A DNA stretch of 64,000 bases, taken from NCBI GenBank assembly GCA_015680685.1, contig MNCI01033523.1:200136-264135 (forward strand), given 5' to 3'. The notes under the pieces are model-generated. The model was given only the letters and a program-made list of their open reading frames with translations. It did no database searches and was not told where the DNA came from. The position numbers and the translations under genes were made by a program. Each line of letters starts with the position of its first letter. Positions within the stretch are counted from its first letter, which is position 1. Shown piece after piece: positions 1-9,749 of the stretch. This DNA comes from Gnetum montanum. Its lineage: Eukaryota > Streptophyta > Gnetopsida > Gnetales > Gnetaceae.

Positions 1-1600
1 TCGATCGTGGTTATACTCTTCTGCACTTTCCCTTTTTTGTAGCTCACCTTCTTCTTTTGCTACTTGTTCCAACAAGCTATGTACTTCATGGGCTCTAAGT
101 TGTGAGAGTCTCCCTTGGGCGTAAGCTGTGAGAGTCTTCTAGTTTCATGCCTTAGCCCATCCACGATGTGGCAAAGTTGATCCCGCTGAGCATACCCATG
201 GCCCAGGCAATGATGTAACAATGTGTAGTAGCGGGCCATGGCAGCATCCAAGGGTTCATATGTACCTTGTTTCCAGCCTTGGATCTGCTTACACAAATTG
301 GACACTCTGGAGTACGTCTAATACTTTTCGTTGAACAGTTCTAGCATCGTACTCCACCTCCTGATGGTTTTCGATTCTAAGGACCGGTACCAACTCTCTG
401 CTTCTTTGGTGAGTGTCCTTGGGAACAGCTTAAGTTTTTGCCACTCATTTTCTATATTCTGCAAGGCACAGGCATCGTGGAATGCACATAAATGATTTTT
501 CGAATCAGCATTATATCCCCCTTCAAATCATGGGATGTTGTTCATGTCTAATCATTTGATCTGACTATCCTTTAAATGCCTTGTGGGAATCCTAACTACC
601 TCTGTTATGTCAAGCATACATCGGGTTGCAAGTAGGGGCTCGTCATGATCATCTCTTTCATGATGCCTATGATGTCTACATTGTTCCCTACTCTCCCTAT
701 GTCCTTTCCCTTGTCCTCTCTCTCGACTTTCCCATCGAGGTCTTTCATCTTTCTTACTTTTATCCTTACCTTTATATTCATGGTGGCTGCACCCAAATGT
801 GGAAGGAGAGGGTGAGTGATGTGAAGAAGGGGAAGAAGAAGGGGAACCATCGCCATGATGATGTTTCTTGTCTTCTCTTCAGCTGCTATGACCCTGATCA
901 TGGTGATGATCTAAGTGCCCATCCTTAGCATAAGTGGTTGTTCCCTCTGTGAATAGTTAGTGTTTATGAGCATCAGAACCAGGGATATGTATCATTGATC
1001 ATAGATTTTGATACCCAACCTCCTCATCATTGTTAGGAGGGGGAACATCTTTTGCTAAAGAACCTGTGATAAGGGGTTCCTCATCTCCTATTTCACTAAG
1101 GATGTGTGAGACCTTGCCCTTCAACAGTGCATGTTGATTCTCCTACCTTAAGTCTCTCATACGTTGGGCATCTGTGGGATAATAATTCCTCATGTCAAAA
1201 TCTTCCGCAACGTATTCAGCATATAGTTCAGTCATGCCTATCTATGCCAAGGCATGGAAAAGCATGTGAGAGATTGATCAATCTAGGAGTAACACAATGT
1301 TACCTTGCAAATCGCTCCACTGCAGTTGTTCGTCCTGATGGAGAATAAAAGTAAAATTAGGAATATACTCATTGGGATGAGTATATGTCATCTTATATTA
1401 TTTAGGACTTGGCTGATTTTAGTTATGTGTTTTATCTTGCCGACTGTCTCGTGTGTGGTCCTTAGGTGGTGAGTTGCTCTTATGAGAAGAAGGCATTTTT
1501 ATTGGTGTGCTAATTCACCATTATATAAATTTTTATCTTGATTAACCCGAAGGTTCGTTAAGGCTCACAACGATGTGAGTGATATCCCTTATGTTCTATT
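1..1600 (-). pseudogene. gag relic of Athila-like element
   Basis: A segment at 60-305 encodes MSNLCKQIQGWKQGTYEPLD and continues to an HGYAQRDQLCH motif. It aligns closely with the gag segment of the 47230-55680 element (LQKQIQGWKQGGHEPLDAAM, HGYSQRDQLCH). The remaining gag, about 310-1480, is spread over several frames with stops, for example a lysine- and methionine-rich stretch at 605-901 that matches 53722-54393. Gag would package element RNA into virus-like particles. This copy is broken and cannot make a full protein. Open frames on the opposite strand at 626-928 and 1106-1348 are shadows. Confidence 0.7.
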
Positions 1601-1618
1601 CGATGCACAAACACTTAG

Positions 1619-1636
1619 TCCCCAGCAATGGTGCCA
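1619..1636 (-). other. Primer-binding site, tRNA-Asp type
   Basis: The plus strand reads TCCCCAGCAATGGTGCCA one base before the LTR. It matches the 3' end of plant tRNA-Asp(GUC), TCCCCGGCAACGGCGCCA as recalled, at 15 of 18 positions. All three differences are C-to-T or G-to-A at CpG sites, as expected from methylcytosine deamination. A tRNA-Asp primer is typical of Athila-type elements. Confidence 0.75.
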
Positions 1637-2490
1637 ATGATGAGTGGCGAGGTACCCCTACACTCAACCATACAAAAGGAGCGTAGCACGCACGATCTAG
1701 TTGAACTCCGCAAACTAAATGCCTAAACGCCCCATGGAACACTTGGGGTTAATCATTCGTTGTCTTCCCAGACTTACTTGTTGTTATCACGGTGTATGGT
1801 TAAGTAAGTCCAAGGTATTTGATTTTTATGGTCTTTTATGATTTTATGTCTTCTATGCTAAGAGCGAAGGGTTGAGAAACTAGCTAACTCTAACTAAGGA
1901 CTAAGTCTAAATTAACTAGCATCAACATCCGTTCCCACTTACCGTACACACCCTGAACTATGCAACTATGGCTACCAAACGCTAATTGTTACTGGGATCA
2001 CGACACGTAATGCACGTACTCGAAGTGGTCGTACTGAGGCACTTAACTAGCCTAAACATGATGAGCAGCCAATTCCTTCACTAGCCGTACATATCCGTAG
2101 ATGCTTGTAATCAAGTCGTACTCATCCCACATTCTAGGAGTTGAGGGTGAGAGACACTAATTGCAATGAGCAGCCAATTCCTTGATTAGCCGTACACATT
2201 CGTCAATGCTCATAATCAAGCCATACTCATGCTATGCTAATGTAGGTAATAAATAATAGGTAAGAAATAACAAGTAATAAATCCCATTCCATGCACTGCA
2301 AGGTTTATCCACAAAGCTCATCTTTATTGTCGTACACAACTTGTGTTCAGGTACAAAGCTGCTCGAATAAAGATCCATTCACTTGGGGACTCCTACTACG
2401 GGCACATGGAAAATATTCTATCTCTAGAGTGATCAAACTGCTAGAGTTTCCCTACTTTTAGCCCAAGATGAGAAATGAGGGGAGCGCCGC

Positions 2491-2503
2491 CTCTTATTTA
2501 TAG
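2491..2503 (-). promoter_or_regulatory. LTR TATA box
   Basis: The minus strand reads CTATAAATAAGAG. The position within the LTR equals that of CTATAAATAC in the two LTRs of the related element at 47.9 and 55.5 kb. It is the likely start of the element's genomic transcript. Confidence 0.65.
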
Positions 2504-2518
2504 ATTTGGTGGTGGACC

Positions 2519-2542
2519 GTGATATCGCGTATGCGATATCAC
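2519..2542. repeat. Perfect inverted repeat in U3
   Basis: GTGATATCGC, a GTAT spacer, then GCGATATCAC: 10-bp perfect arms. A third partial copy (CGCAATATCACG) follows at 2552-2563. It lies immediately upstream of the LTR TATA box and may be a binding site or hairpin. Confidence 0.85.
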
Positions 2543-2571
2543 AGGTGATGACGCAATATCACGTCTCATCA

Positions 2572-3485
2572 ATAGTCATGATCAATAACAATCATGAAGT
2601 GAGATAATTTATTGTTGGCAATAAAGCTTGTAGGGAACTTTGCAATTTCTTAATTCATATTGCAAACACTCTATTTGGTTGGGCATAAAGACTATTTACT
2701 GCTCATCAACTATTTAAATATGGTTGAGTAGTAGCTTATTGTTTCGAATCTAACCTACACCTTGTATATGCTACAAGTATCCTATGTGTCACTGACAATG
2801 AAATATATTTTATTTATAATTTCAATCTTCATACTTTTAAAATCTGACACAAATGTCAAGGAGTTGCATGGCTTCGCTAGAAAGAAATCATTGTCATTTC
2901 ATTTTATACTATTGCAAAACATTGTTGGTTCAAATCCCATTACAAACATCATGGGGCCCTCCTCTGAGGTCTCACCAAAATAGAGCAACAATAGCTGACT
3001 ATATACATTCAATGAAGAAAAATGTGTGTACCTCATCTATGCAGCAGTGGTAGTAGTCAATCAAAACATTTTTTTCAGATGATAATGACGATGTTATTGT
3101 TGATCATGATATTGCACAAGTTATTGTCTAGGTTGACTAGTACTACAATGCAACCAAAGCACATACCCTTTGTTGTAGTTGCAGAGGCCCATTCCTAGCG
3201 ACACCATGAATGAATGATGTTGTAATTATATTTTGTCTCTCATTTTAATTTTTTCATTTGTGGGCAGTCGCAGCTTGGTTCTGAAAACTTATTCCTTGGT
3301 TTTGCGTTAATAAGGTTATGTTGCCTCCATGAGGAAGTAGAGCCTAGGAAAGTTGATTATGAACTTGTTGGAGAAAAAATGATAGTATTATGTTTTAATT
3401 ATTAGTAATTTTTTCAAGGGCAAATGTGCAATCTAGATGTTGAACACCAAAGCATAGGGATTTTTGCATAAATTGGCCCCTAGCA
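2572..3485. other. Interelement spacer, nothing recognised
   Basis: About 0.9 kb lies between the Athila-like LTR and the copia LTR. Short open frames at 2762-2983 and 2853-3053 overlap each other, show no motif, and are probably chance. No splice-like gene structure was recognised. Confidence 0.5.
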
Positions 3486-3818
3486 TGATAAGAATTAACA
3501 TGGAACAAAATAATGGGTGCAAGAATAGAGTAAATATGAGGAGAAATAGAAATATTTTATTCGAATGTGGTACATCAAAGCTACTATCAAATAGCCTATT
3601 CATAATAGGCTAAGTCCACCAAACTTCCATTCTTTTTCTAACTAAACCTAGAGGTTAGAATTATATTATGATAACCCATTAAACTTAAACTAATTCTTGT
3701 AATAGAAATAGGATTCACTTTCATTTTTTTCTAATGAAACCTAGAGGTTAGAAGTACTAACAAAATCAACCATAACTTAAATTAATTCTTGTAACAGAAG
3801 CAGGATTAATAACTAACA
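3486..3818 (-). repeat. Copia 3' LTR
   Basis: It begins TGATAAGAATTAACA and ends GGATTAATAACTAACA, with the same length and ends as the LTR at 7878-8210. Internally it holds two similar half-repeats around CCTAGAGGTTAGAA and AATTCTTGTAA. Confidence 0.92.
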
Positions 3819-3832
3819 TCCCCCCTTAATCC
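3819..3832 (-). other. Polypurine tract of copia element
   Basis: The minus strand reads GGATTAAGGGGGGA directly next to the 3' LTR. This is the normal position and composition of the primer for plus-strand DNA synthesis. Confidence 0.85.
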
Positions 3833-3879
3833 TAATTTGGAAAAACCATCATTCCAAGCACCCACTTTATTTGGCAAAG

Positions 3880-6800
3880 GTATTGTACTTCAATGGTTTG
3901 TTGAGAATGTCTGCCACTTAGTCTTTGGACTTGCAATACACCAACTCAATTGCTTTCTTTCCAACTTGATCTCTTAGAAAATGATAGCATATGTTAATGT
4001 GTTTATTTATTTCATGTGTGATAGGATTCTCTACCAAGTCAATTGTAAAAATATTATCAACAAAGATCTTCATTGGCCTCTTGACTAGAGCATGGATTTG
4101 GCTCATCACATTGCCTAACCATATTGCTTGACATGCACTTGAAGCCACAACAACATATTCTGCCTCACAAGTTAAAAGTGCAACTATGTGTTTCTTTTTT
4201 AATGACCATGAACAAGCTGTAGCACCAAAATTAAAATAATAACTAGAAGTGTTTTTCTAGCCATCTACATATCCATCCCAATCATGGTCAGAATACCCTA
4301 TAAGAGCACAAGTATTAAATGAGGAATAGAATAAACCATGATCATACATGCCATTTCGGCATCGTAGGATTCTTTTGGGCACTTGCATATGAGGTTGACG
4401 AGGAGATTTCAAAAACATGCTAATCAAACCAACACCATAAGAGATGTTCAGCCTTATGCATGTGAGGTATCTCAAACTCCTAACAATTTGCTTGAAATAA
4501 GTTGAATCAACATGTGCCCCTTCTCCATTCTTTGACAATTTTGTGCCAACCTCCATAGGAGTTCTCACAGGATTACAATCTTGCATATGAAACTTTTTCA
4601 AGAGTTCAATAGCATACCTCTTTTGATAGATAAAAATCTCATCTTCTCTCTGAACTACTTCAATGCTAAGGAAATATGACATGAGGCCAAGATCTATCAT
4701 CTTAAACTCATGCATCATGGACTTCTTGAAATCTTCAATCATTTTGAGATTATTGCTTGTGAATATTAGATCATCAACATAAAGACATAGTAATAATATA
4801 TCACCAGAATCATTAGTCTTCACATATAAAGCATGTTTAGATGGGCACTTCTAGAAACTAGTCTTATGGAAAAAAGAGTTAATGCATTTGTTCCATGGTC
4901 GTGGTGCTTGTTTGAGACCATACAATTCTTTCTCTAATCTACACCTTATCTTCACTTCCCTACTACATGAATATAGGTGGGTGCTTAACAAAAACCTCCT
5001 CTTCAAGTGGGCCATTTAGAAAGGCTGACTTCACATCCATTTGATGGATTTTCCACTTCTTCTAGGCAGCTAATGCAATCATATGTCTAATTGTTTCAAC
5101 TTGAGCAATAGGAGAGAAAACCTCTTAGTAGTCATAGCTAGGTCATTGCTCAAATCCCTTTGCCACCAATCTTGCTTTGTGTCTTTTCACCTCACCAATT
5201 GACTTCACCTTTGTCTTGAAAATCCACTTTACATCAATTTCTTTGTGACTGTGTGGGATGTTAATGAGTTCTCACATATTGTTTCTTTTAGTTACCTTGA
5301 GCTCCTCATTCATGAAATTCACCCATTTAGGATCTTGAATTCGCTCCTAGAATGTCACAAGTTCACTATTTGCAAAGAAGAAAAAGTGTACTAATTCTCC
5401 ATCATCATCAAGAGTTACCTCATAGTCTTGTAGGTGTACTTATTGTTGGTGCTGCCACCCTGGCCTTCCAAATTCTACTAGAGCTTGTGGAGTGGAACTT
5501 TCTTAAGTAGAGCTTGATGTAGCTTCATTTGCGGTAGGAACTATAGCTTCCTCTTCAAGGATACATATTTGTTGCTTCTAGGAGTCTTTGTGTGAATCAA
5601 CATCCCATTTCCAAGCCTCTTCTTCAGAAAAGATAACATCTCGGCTGATAATCGCCTTCTTTATTACAGGATTGAACAACTTGTATCCCCCATTCTTGTA
5701 GCCAACAAAGATAGTCTTCTCTACTCAATCATCTAGCTTTGTTCTTGTCTCTATTGGAGCATAAGCATAAGCAATACCACCAAATACTCTAAGATGTTTC
5801 ATGTTCGACTTGAAACCACTTCATGCTTCTATAAGAGTGATATTTTGCAAACTCCTTGTTGGAGACCTATTTAACAAGTAAATAGGACATGAGACAGCTT
5901 TGCCCCAAAATGAATTGAACATTCCTATTGCCTTTAGCATGCTCCTTGCCATGTCCATTATAGTTCTGTTCTTCCTTTAGGCTACTTTGTTGTGTTATGA
6001 GTTGTAGGGAAAAGTGACTTGATGCTTTATTCCCTATTTTTCACAATATTCATTAAATTCATTAGAAGTGTATTCACCTCCACCATCAGTTCACAAAACT
6101 TTAACAAGATAACCAATCTGCCTTTCAACATGCACCTTGAACTTCTTAAAGCAATCAAAAACTTCAGAATTCTTTTGCAAAAGATAGATCCAATTTTTTC
6201 GACTAAAATCATCAATAAAAGTTAATAAATACTTATTATTTTCATTTGACAAGGTGTTCATTAGGCCACATACATTAGAATGAATGAGCTCCTGTGATTG
6301 TGTTGCATGTCATTGTTTTGTTGCAAATGGCATTCTATAATGCTTTCCAAGAATGCAAGCTTTACACAATTGTTCTGGATGGTGAATATTAGGCAAACCT
6401 TTCACCATATTTTCTTTAGCAAGTGATTTTAAACTCTAAATGTTTAAATGTCCAAAGCGAAGGTACCACAACCAAGGCTCATCATTTATAATGGCATTAA
6501 GACAATTATAAACACTACTAGAAATATCAACTTGAAACATATGATTCTTCGTCAACGGGGAATTAAGAATGTGTACCTTTCTTGTCAAAAATGGAGAGTT
6601 GATTGCCATGCAGGTTCATGACATATTCCTTTTTTGCCAAATGACCCACACTAAGTAAATTACTCTTCATGTCTAGCACATAGAAGAAATAAAAAATATA
6701 TTTATGATCTCCATTCTTCAAGTTGATAAGGAATTGTCCTTTTCCTATCATTGATATAGTGCTGTCATTAGCAAATTTGACTTTGGTGTGAAAAGACTCA

Positions 6801-7860
6801 TCAAGAACAACAAAAAACTCCTTTTTGCTGCACATTTGATTGGTACACCCGGTGTCAAGAAATCATGTATGGTAGTTTGGCGCTTCACTAGTTGCAGTGA
6901 CCATCAAGAGAGCATGGTTGCTATCATCATCATCTTCTTGTGCACAATGAGCCCTCTTACACTCATTTGAATAATGGCCACACCTATGACAAGAGTACCA
7001 AACAACATTGAATTTTTCATACCTTCCTCTACCACATCCACGACCATCACCTCTTGAATTTTGCTAATGACCATAATCTGATTTGCCTCCAACTCTATGA
7101 TTGTTGTTATGACCACCACAACTCCTACTATAGTATCCCCCACGTCCTCATCCTCTACCATGAGAACCATGATGCTTTTTGTTTGTTTCACCACCTTAAT
7201 CACCTTTGATGAAGACTTGGCCTTGAAAGGCTTGCTTAATCGACTTCTCAACTTTTTCTTGTTCATTTGTTGCTCATGAGCTTGCAGGATGCCAGATAAT
7301 TCCTTGATAGTCATTGAATAAAGATCATGTGCTTTTTCTATTATCATCACAATATGCTCAAATCTAGAAGTGAGTGACCTTAAAATCTTCTCCACTTTAG
7401 CCTGCTCTTTGTACTCCTCTCCATATGTTTACATTTGATTTGTTAGAGCAGGAACATGACTAATATAAGTAGCAATAGTCTCAGAAGACTCCATTTGTAA
7501 GAGCTCATATTGATGTCTCAAAGTTTGGAGTCTTACCTTAACTCTATCCACACCTTTGTATGACATCATCAAGTTATCCAGGCTTCCTTTGATGTGGTTG
7601 CTCTTGCAATCTTCTCAAAAAATTCATCATTCACCCCTTGATGAATGAAATATAATGCCTTCTTATCTTTCTTCTAGTTCTCACGGTGGGCATTCTTCTA
7701 TGCGTCGGTTGCATTTGCTGCAAGATCAGCAACACTATTTTCCGCAACATCTAGTAGCTCATGGAAATCGAAAAGCACCTTCATTTGGACACTCCACCAA
7801 TTGTAATTTTGCCCATCCAAGACATGAACAAAAATTTGAGTCGAGCTATTCATTGGAACT
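3880..7860 (-). pseudogene. Copia gag-pol polyprotein, broken
   Basis: In order on the minus strand: gag (6904-7395 and upstream) with a zinc-knuckle remnant near 6950-7000; protease with the active-site triplet DTG near 6845-6855, preceded by a stop where the family has Trp; GAG-pre-integrase (6563-6835, ending SVGHLAKKEYVMNLH); integrase (about 5000-6400) with IDDFSR and TDGGGEY visible in spite of stops; reverse transcriptase (4257-4823) with the catalytic box LYVDDLIF; and RNase H (3918-4148). The enzymes would copy and integrate the element. Many stops and frame changes mean no functional polyprotein can be made. In the zinc knuckle the first Cys of CX2CX4HX4C reads as Trp (WYSCHRCGHYSNEC). 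Confidence 0.9.
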
Positions 7861-7862
7861 TC

Positions 7863-7876
7863 TAGCTCAGATGCCA
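7863..7876 (-). other. Copia primer-binding site, tRNA-iMet type
   Basis: The minus strand reads TGGCATCTGAGCTA just inside the 5' LTR, against the usual copia TGGTATCAGAGC (10 of 12 matches). Confidence 0.8.
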
Positions 7877-7877
7877 T

Positions 7878-8210
7878 TGATAAGAATTAACACGAAACAA
7901 AATAACAGGTGCAAGAATAAAGTAGATATGAGGAGAAATAGAAATATTTTATTCCGATGTGGTACATCAAAGCTACTATCAAATGGCCTATTTATAATAG
8001 GCTATGTCCACCAAACTCCTATTCTTTTTCTAACTAAACTTGAAGGTTAGAATTACATCATGATAACCCATTAAACTTAAACTGATTTTTGTAACAGGAA
8101 TAGGATTCACTCCTATTCTTTTCTAACTGAACTTGAATGTTAGAATTACCAATAGACTCAATCATAACTTAAATTGATTCTTGTAACAGAAGTAGGATTA
8201 ATAACTAACA
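7878..8210 (-). repeat. Copia 5' LTR
   Basis: 333 bp, TGATAAGAATTAACA to GGATTAATAACTAACA, equal in length to the other LTR. It lies next to the PBS and so is the 5' LTR on the minus strand. Confidence 0.92.
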
Positions 8211-8390
8211 GGGTAAGGTTGCAAGAATAGAAGAGAAGACACCTTGAGCATTGTTTTGTGATGAAATAAATCAAATAACAAGGTAAGGTTGCAATTTCTC
8301 AAATATAATTAATTGATTTTGGATCTTTTAATTTTTAAATGACACCCATCTAATCATGTGTACGTTTCAAATCACAAGAACCAAGTTTGA

Positions 8391-8722
8391 ATGATGACAA
8401 AAATTGTAAGGTGCCACAACAAAAAATAATAGAATTGAAACTTTGATCATCTCCTTCAATGGTATCTTAGTCATGTAGTGACTATTGAGTTGGCTACCAG
8501 GCAATGTCTTGACCAGCCCCGCACAAAAGTAGTTGAATTCATGGAAGTGCCCTTCTCCGACCCTTCGTATTGCAAGTTGGCTTGGCTTGTTTTTGAACAA
8601 CATTGAATGATGACAAAAATTGTAATGTACCACAACAAAAAATAATAGAATTGAAACTTTGATCATCTCCTTCAATGATATGGTATTGCAAGTTGGCTTG
8701 GCTTATTTTTGAACAACATTGG
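8391..8722. repeat. A-x-B-A-B local duplication
   Basis: Module A (AATGATGACAAAAATTGTAA, about 70 bp) occurs at 8391 and 8604. Module B (GTATTGCAAGTTGGCTTGGC, about 38 bp) occurs at 8566 and 8685. The second A-B pair lacks the approximately 100-bp spacer of the first. The minus-strand open frames at 8367-8742 arise from this repeat and show no domain. Confidence 0.8.
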
Positions 8723-8811
8723 ATTCCAGCGCTAATTTTCAAACGCTTTTGGATCCATGATTACGACTTGCTTCAGCATAAAACATGTGTACCATCCCGA
8801 GTTCAATTTAA

Positions 8812-8917
8812 AACACGCTAGTCTTCCCCAAACAGATTTAAGAAAAGAAGACTGTCCAAGTTCAATACCGACACGCTAGTCTTCCCCAAACAAATTTAAG
8901 AAAAGACGAGTGTCCCT
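8812..8917. repeat. 58-bp tandem duplication
   Basis: CACGCTAGTCTTCCCCAAAC, followed by an ATTTAAGAAAAGA block, occurs at 8814 and again at 8872. The copies differ at only a few positions. Confidence 0.8.
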
Positions 8918-9184
8918 GCGGATATTTCATAATTTAAAAGCTAAAAACCTAAAACATTGTCGATAAAGAAAGTGACCAGGGCAGATGATTCCGTCAAAGT
9001 CGGAGGCCATGCGTGTCGCAGGCCCAACATCAAGGGTCCACCAATATGGCAAGCGAAAGCAGTCATGGCAAGCCGAATATCCGCCTCATCGTACCGCCAG
9101 CCTCAGCTGTCTGGCATTGGTATCTTGGATTGGTATGTTTCAGGAATCATGAAAATCGTTTAAAAAATATTATTAAATTAGTTA

Positions 9185-9300
9185 TTTTTTAAAAAATAAA
9201 ATTTATTATAAAAAGCGTACGGAAAAATTTCTGACCCACCCATTCATCGTTAAATCGATGCTTGATTGCAGACTTACAAAAGTATGAGTCTGACATACAG
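9185..9300. repeat. First copy of a dispersed block repeated downstream
   Basis: The block TTTATTATAAAAG ... TTTCTGACCCA ... GTTAAAT ... GACTTACAAAA ... is also present at about 11925-12060 and 13685-13830. All three copies keep the same order and orientation. The two downstream copies belong to the 1.8-kb tandem duplication; this one lies before the AP2-like gene. The origin is unknown; a small transposon or shared UTR is possible. Confidence 0.6.
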
Positions 9301-9696
9301 CCCAGCCCATTGCCAACAAGCAGGCTCTGCAGCTGCGGCCTCATGCCGCTAAAGTGCCGCCCATTGAAGACCTTCTGGAGGACACGGTCACGGTTCTGGA
9401 GACGTATTGGCCTCTCGGCCAAAAAAATAAATATATGAAAACTAAATTTTCAAGAAAACAGCAAAAAGAAAAGGCTCAACAGTACAGGTTTCATAAGCAC
9501 TTGAAATAATGAAGGAATGAACACTCTCCCTGATGCCTGAATCTGTTGCAATACGTCAGCTGGTCTTCCCCACTTCCCCACTTGCAAGGCCTCAGCTGGC
9601 CCGCCACAAGTTTCAGCGGAAAACGGCAGATACAGAATCCATGCAAAGACGCGCACACACTGCAATTCCCATCAACACTACAGTACCGAAGCACTG

Positions 9697-9702
9697 TATA
9701 TA
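9697..9702 (+). promoter_or_regulatory. TATA box of AP2-like gene
   Basis: TATATA in the context CACTGTATATAGAGGC lies 48 bp before the ATG at 9750. It predicts a start near 9727 and a very short 5' leader. Confidence 0.65.
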
Positions 9703-9749
9703 GAGGCTAACGAATGGAGCTTTTTCACACTTGAATTCTAAGTTGAGAA

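Larger units (their letters stand above)
1..2571 (-). mobile_element. Athila-like Ty3/gypsy element, 5' end (truncated by window)
   Basis: The element reads right to left: 5' LTR (1638-2571), primer-binding site (1619-1636), then 5'UTR and gag running off the left edge. It belongs to the same family as the element at 47230-55680, because the LTR ends, PBS and gag segment can all be aligned. The LTR subfamily differs, especially upstream of the TATA box. Only the 5' part lies in the window, so pol, the 3' LTR and the target duplication cannot be judged. Confidence 0.8.
1638..2571 (-). repeat. 5' LTR of left-edge Athila-like element
   Basis: The boundaries TGATGAGTGG and CTCATCA match the ends of the LTRs at 47230-48141 and 54764-55680. 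The interior (AACCATA, GCACGATCTAGT, GTCTTCCCA, TATGGTTAAGTAAG, CTGAACTA, ATTACCAAAC-like blocks) is conserved in order. Length is 934 bp. On the minus strand the U3 holds a perfect inverted repeat (2519-2542), followed by the TATA box (2491-2503), then R-U5. Confidence 0.8.
3486..8210 (-). mobile_element. Ty1/copia LTR retrotransposon, complete structure but decayed
   Basis: Two 333-bp LTRs (3486-3818, 7878-8210) flank a minus-strand gag-protease-integrase-RT-RNase H region in standard copia order. The PBS (7863-7876) is of initiator tRNA-Met type and the PPT is at 3819-3832. The LTRs differ at roughly one position in ten by eye, so the insertion is old. The flanking 5-mers (TAGCA before 3486, GGGTA after 8210) do not match, so no target duplication is visible. 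Confidence 0.92.
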
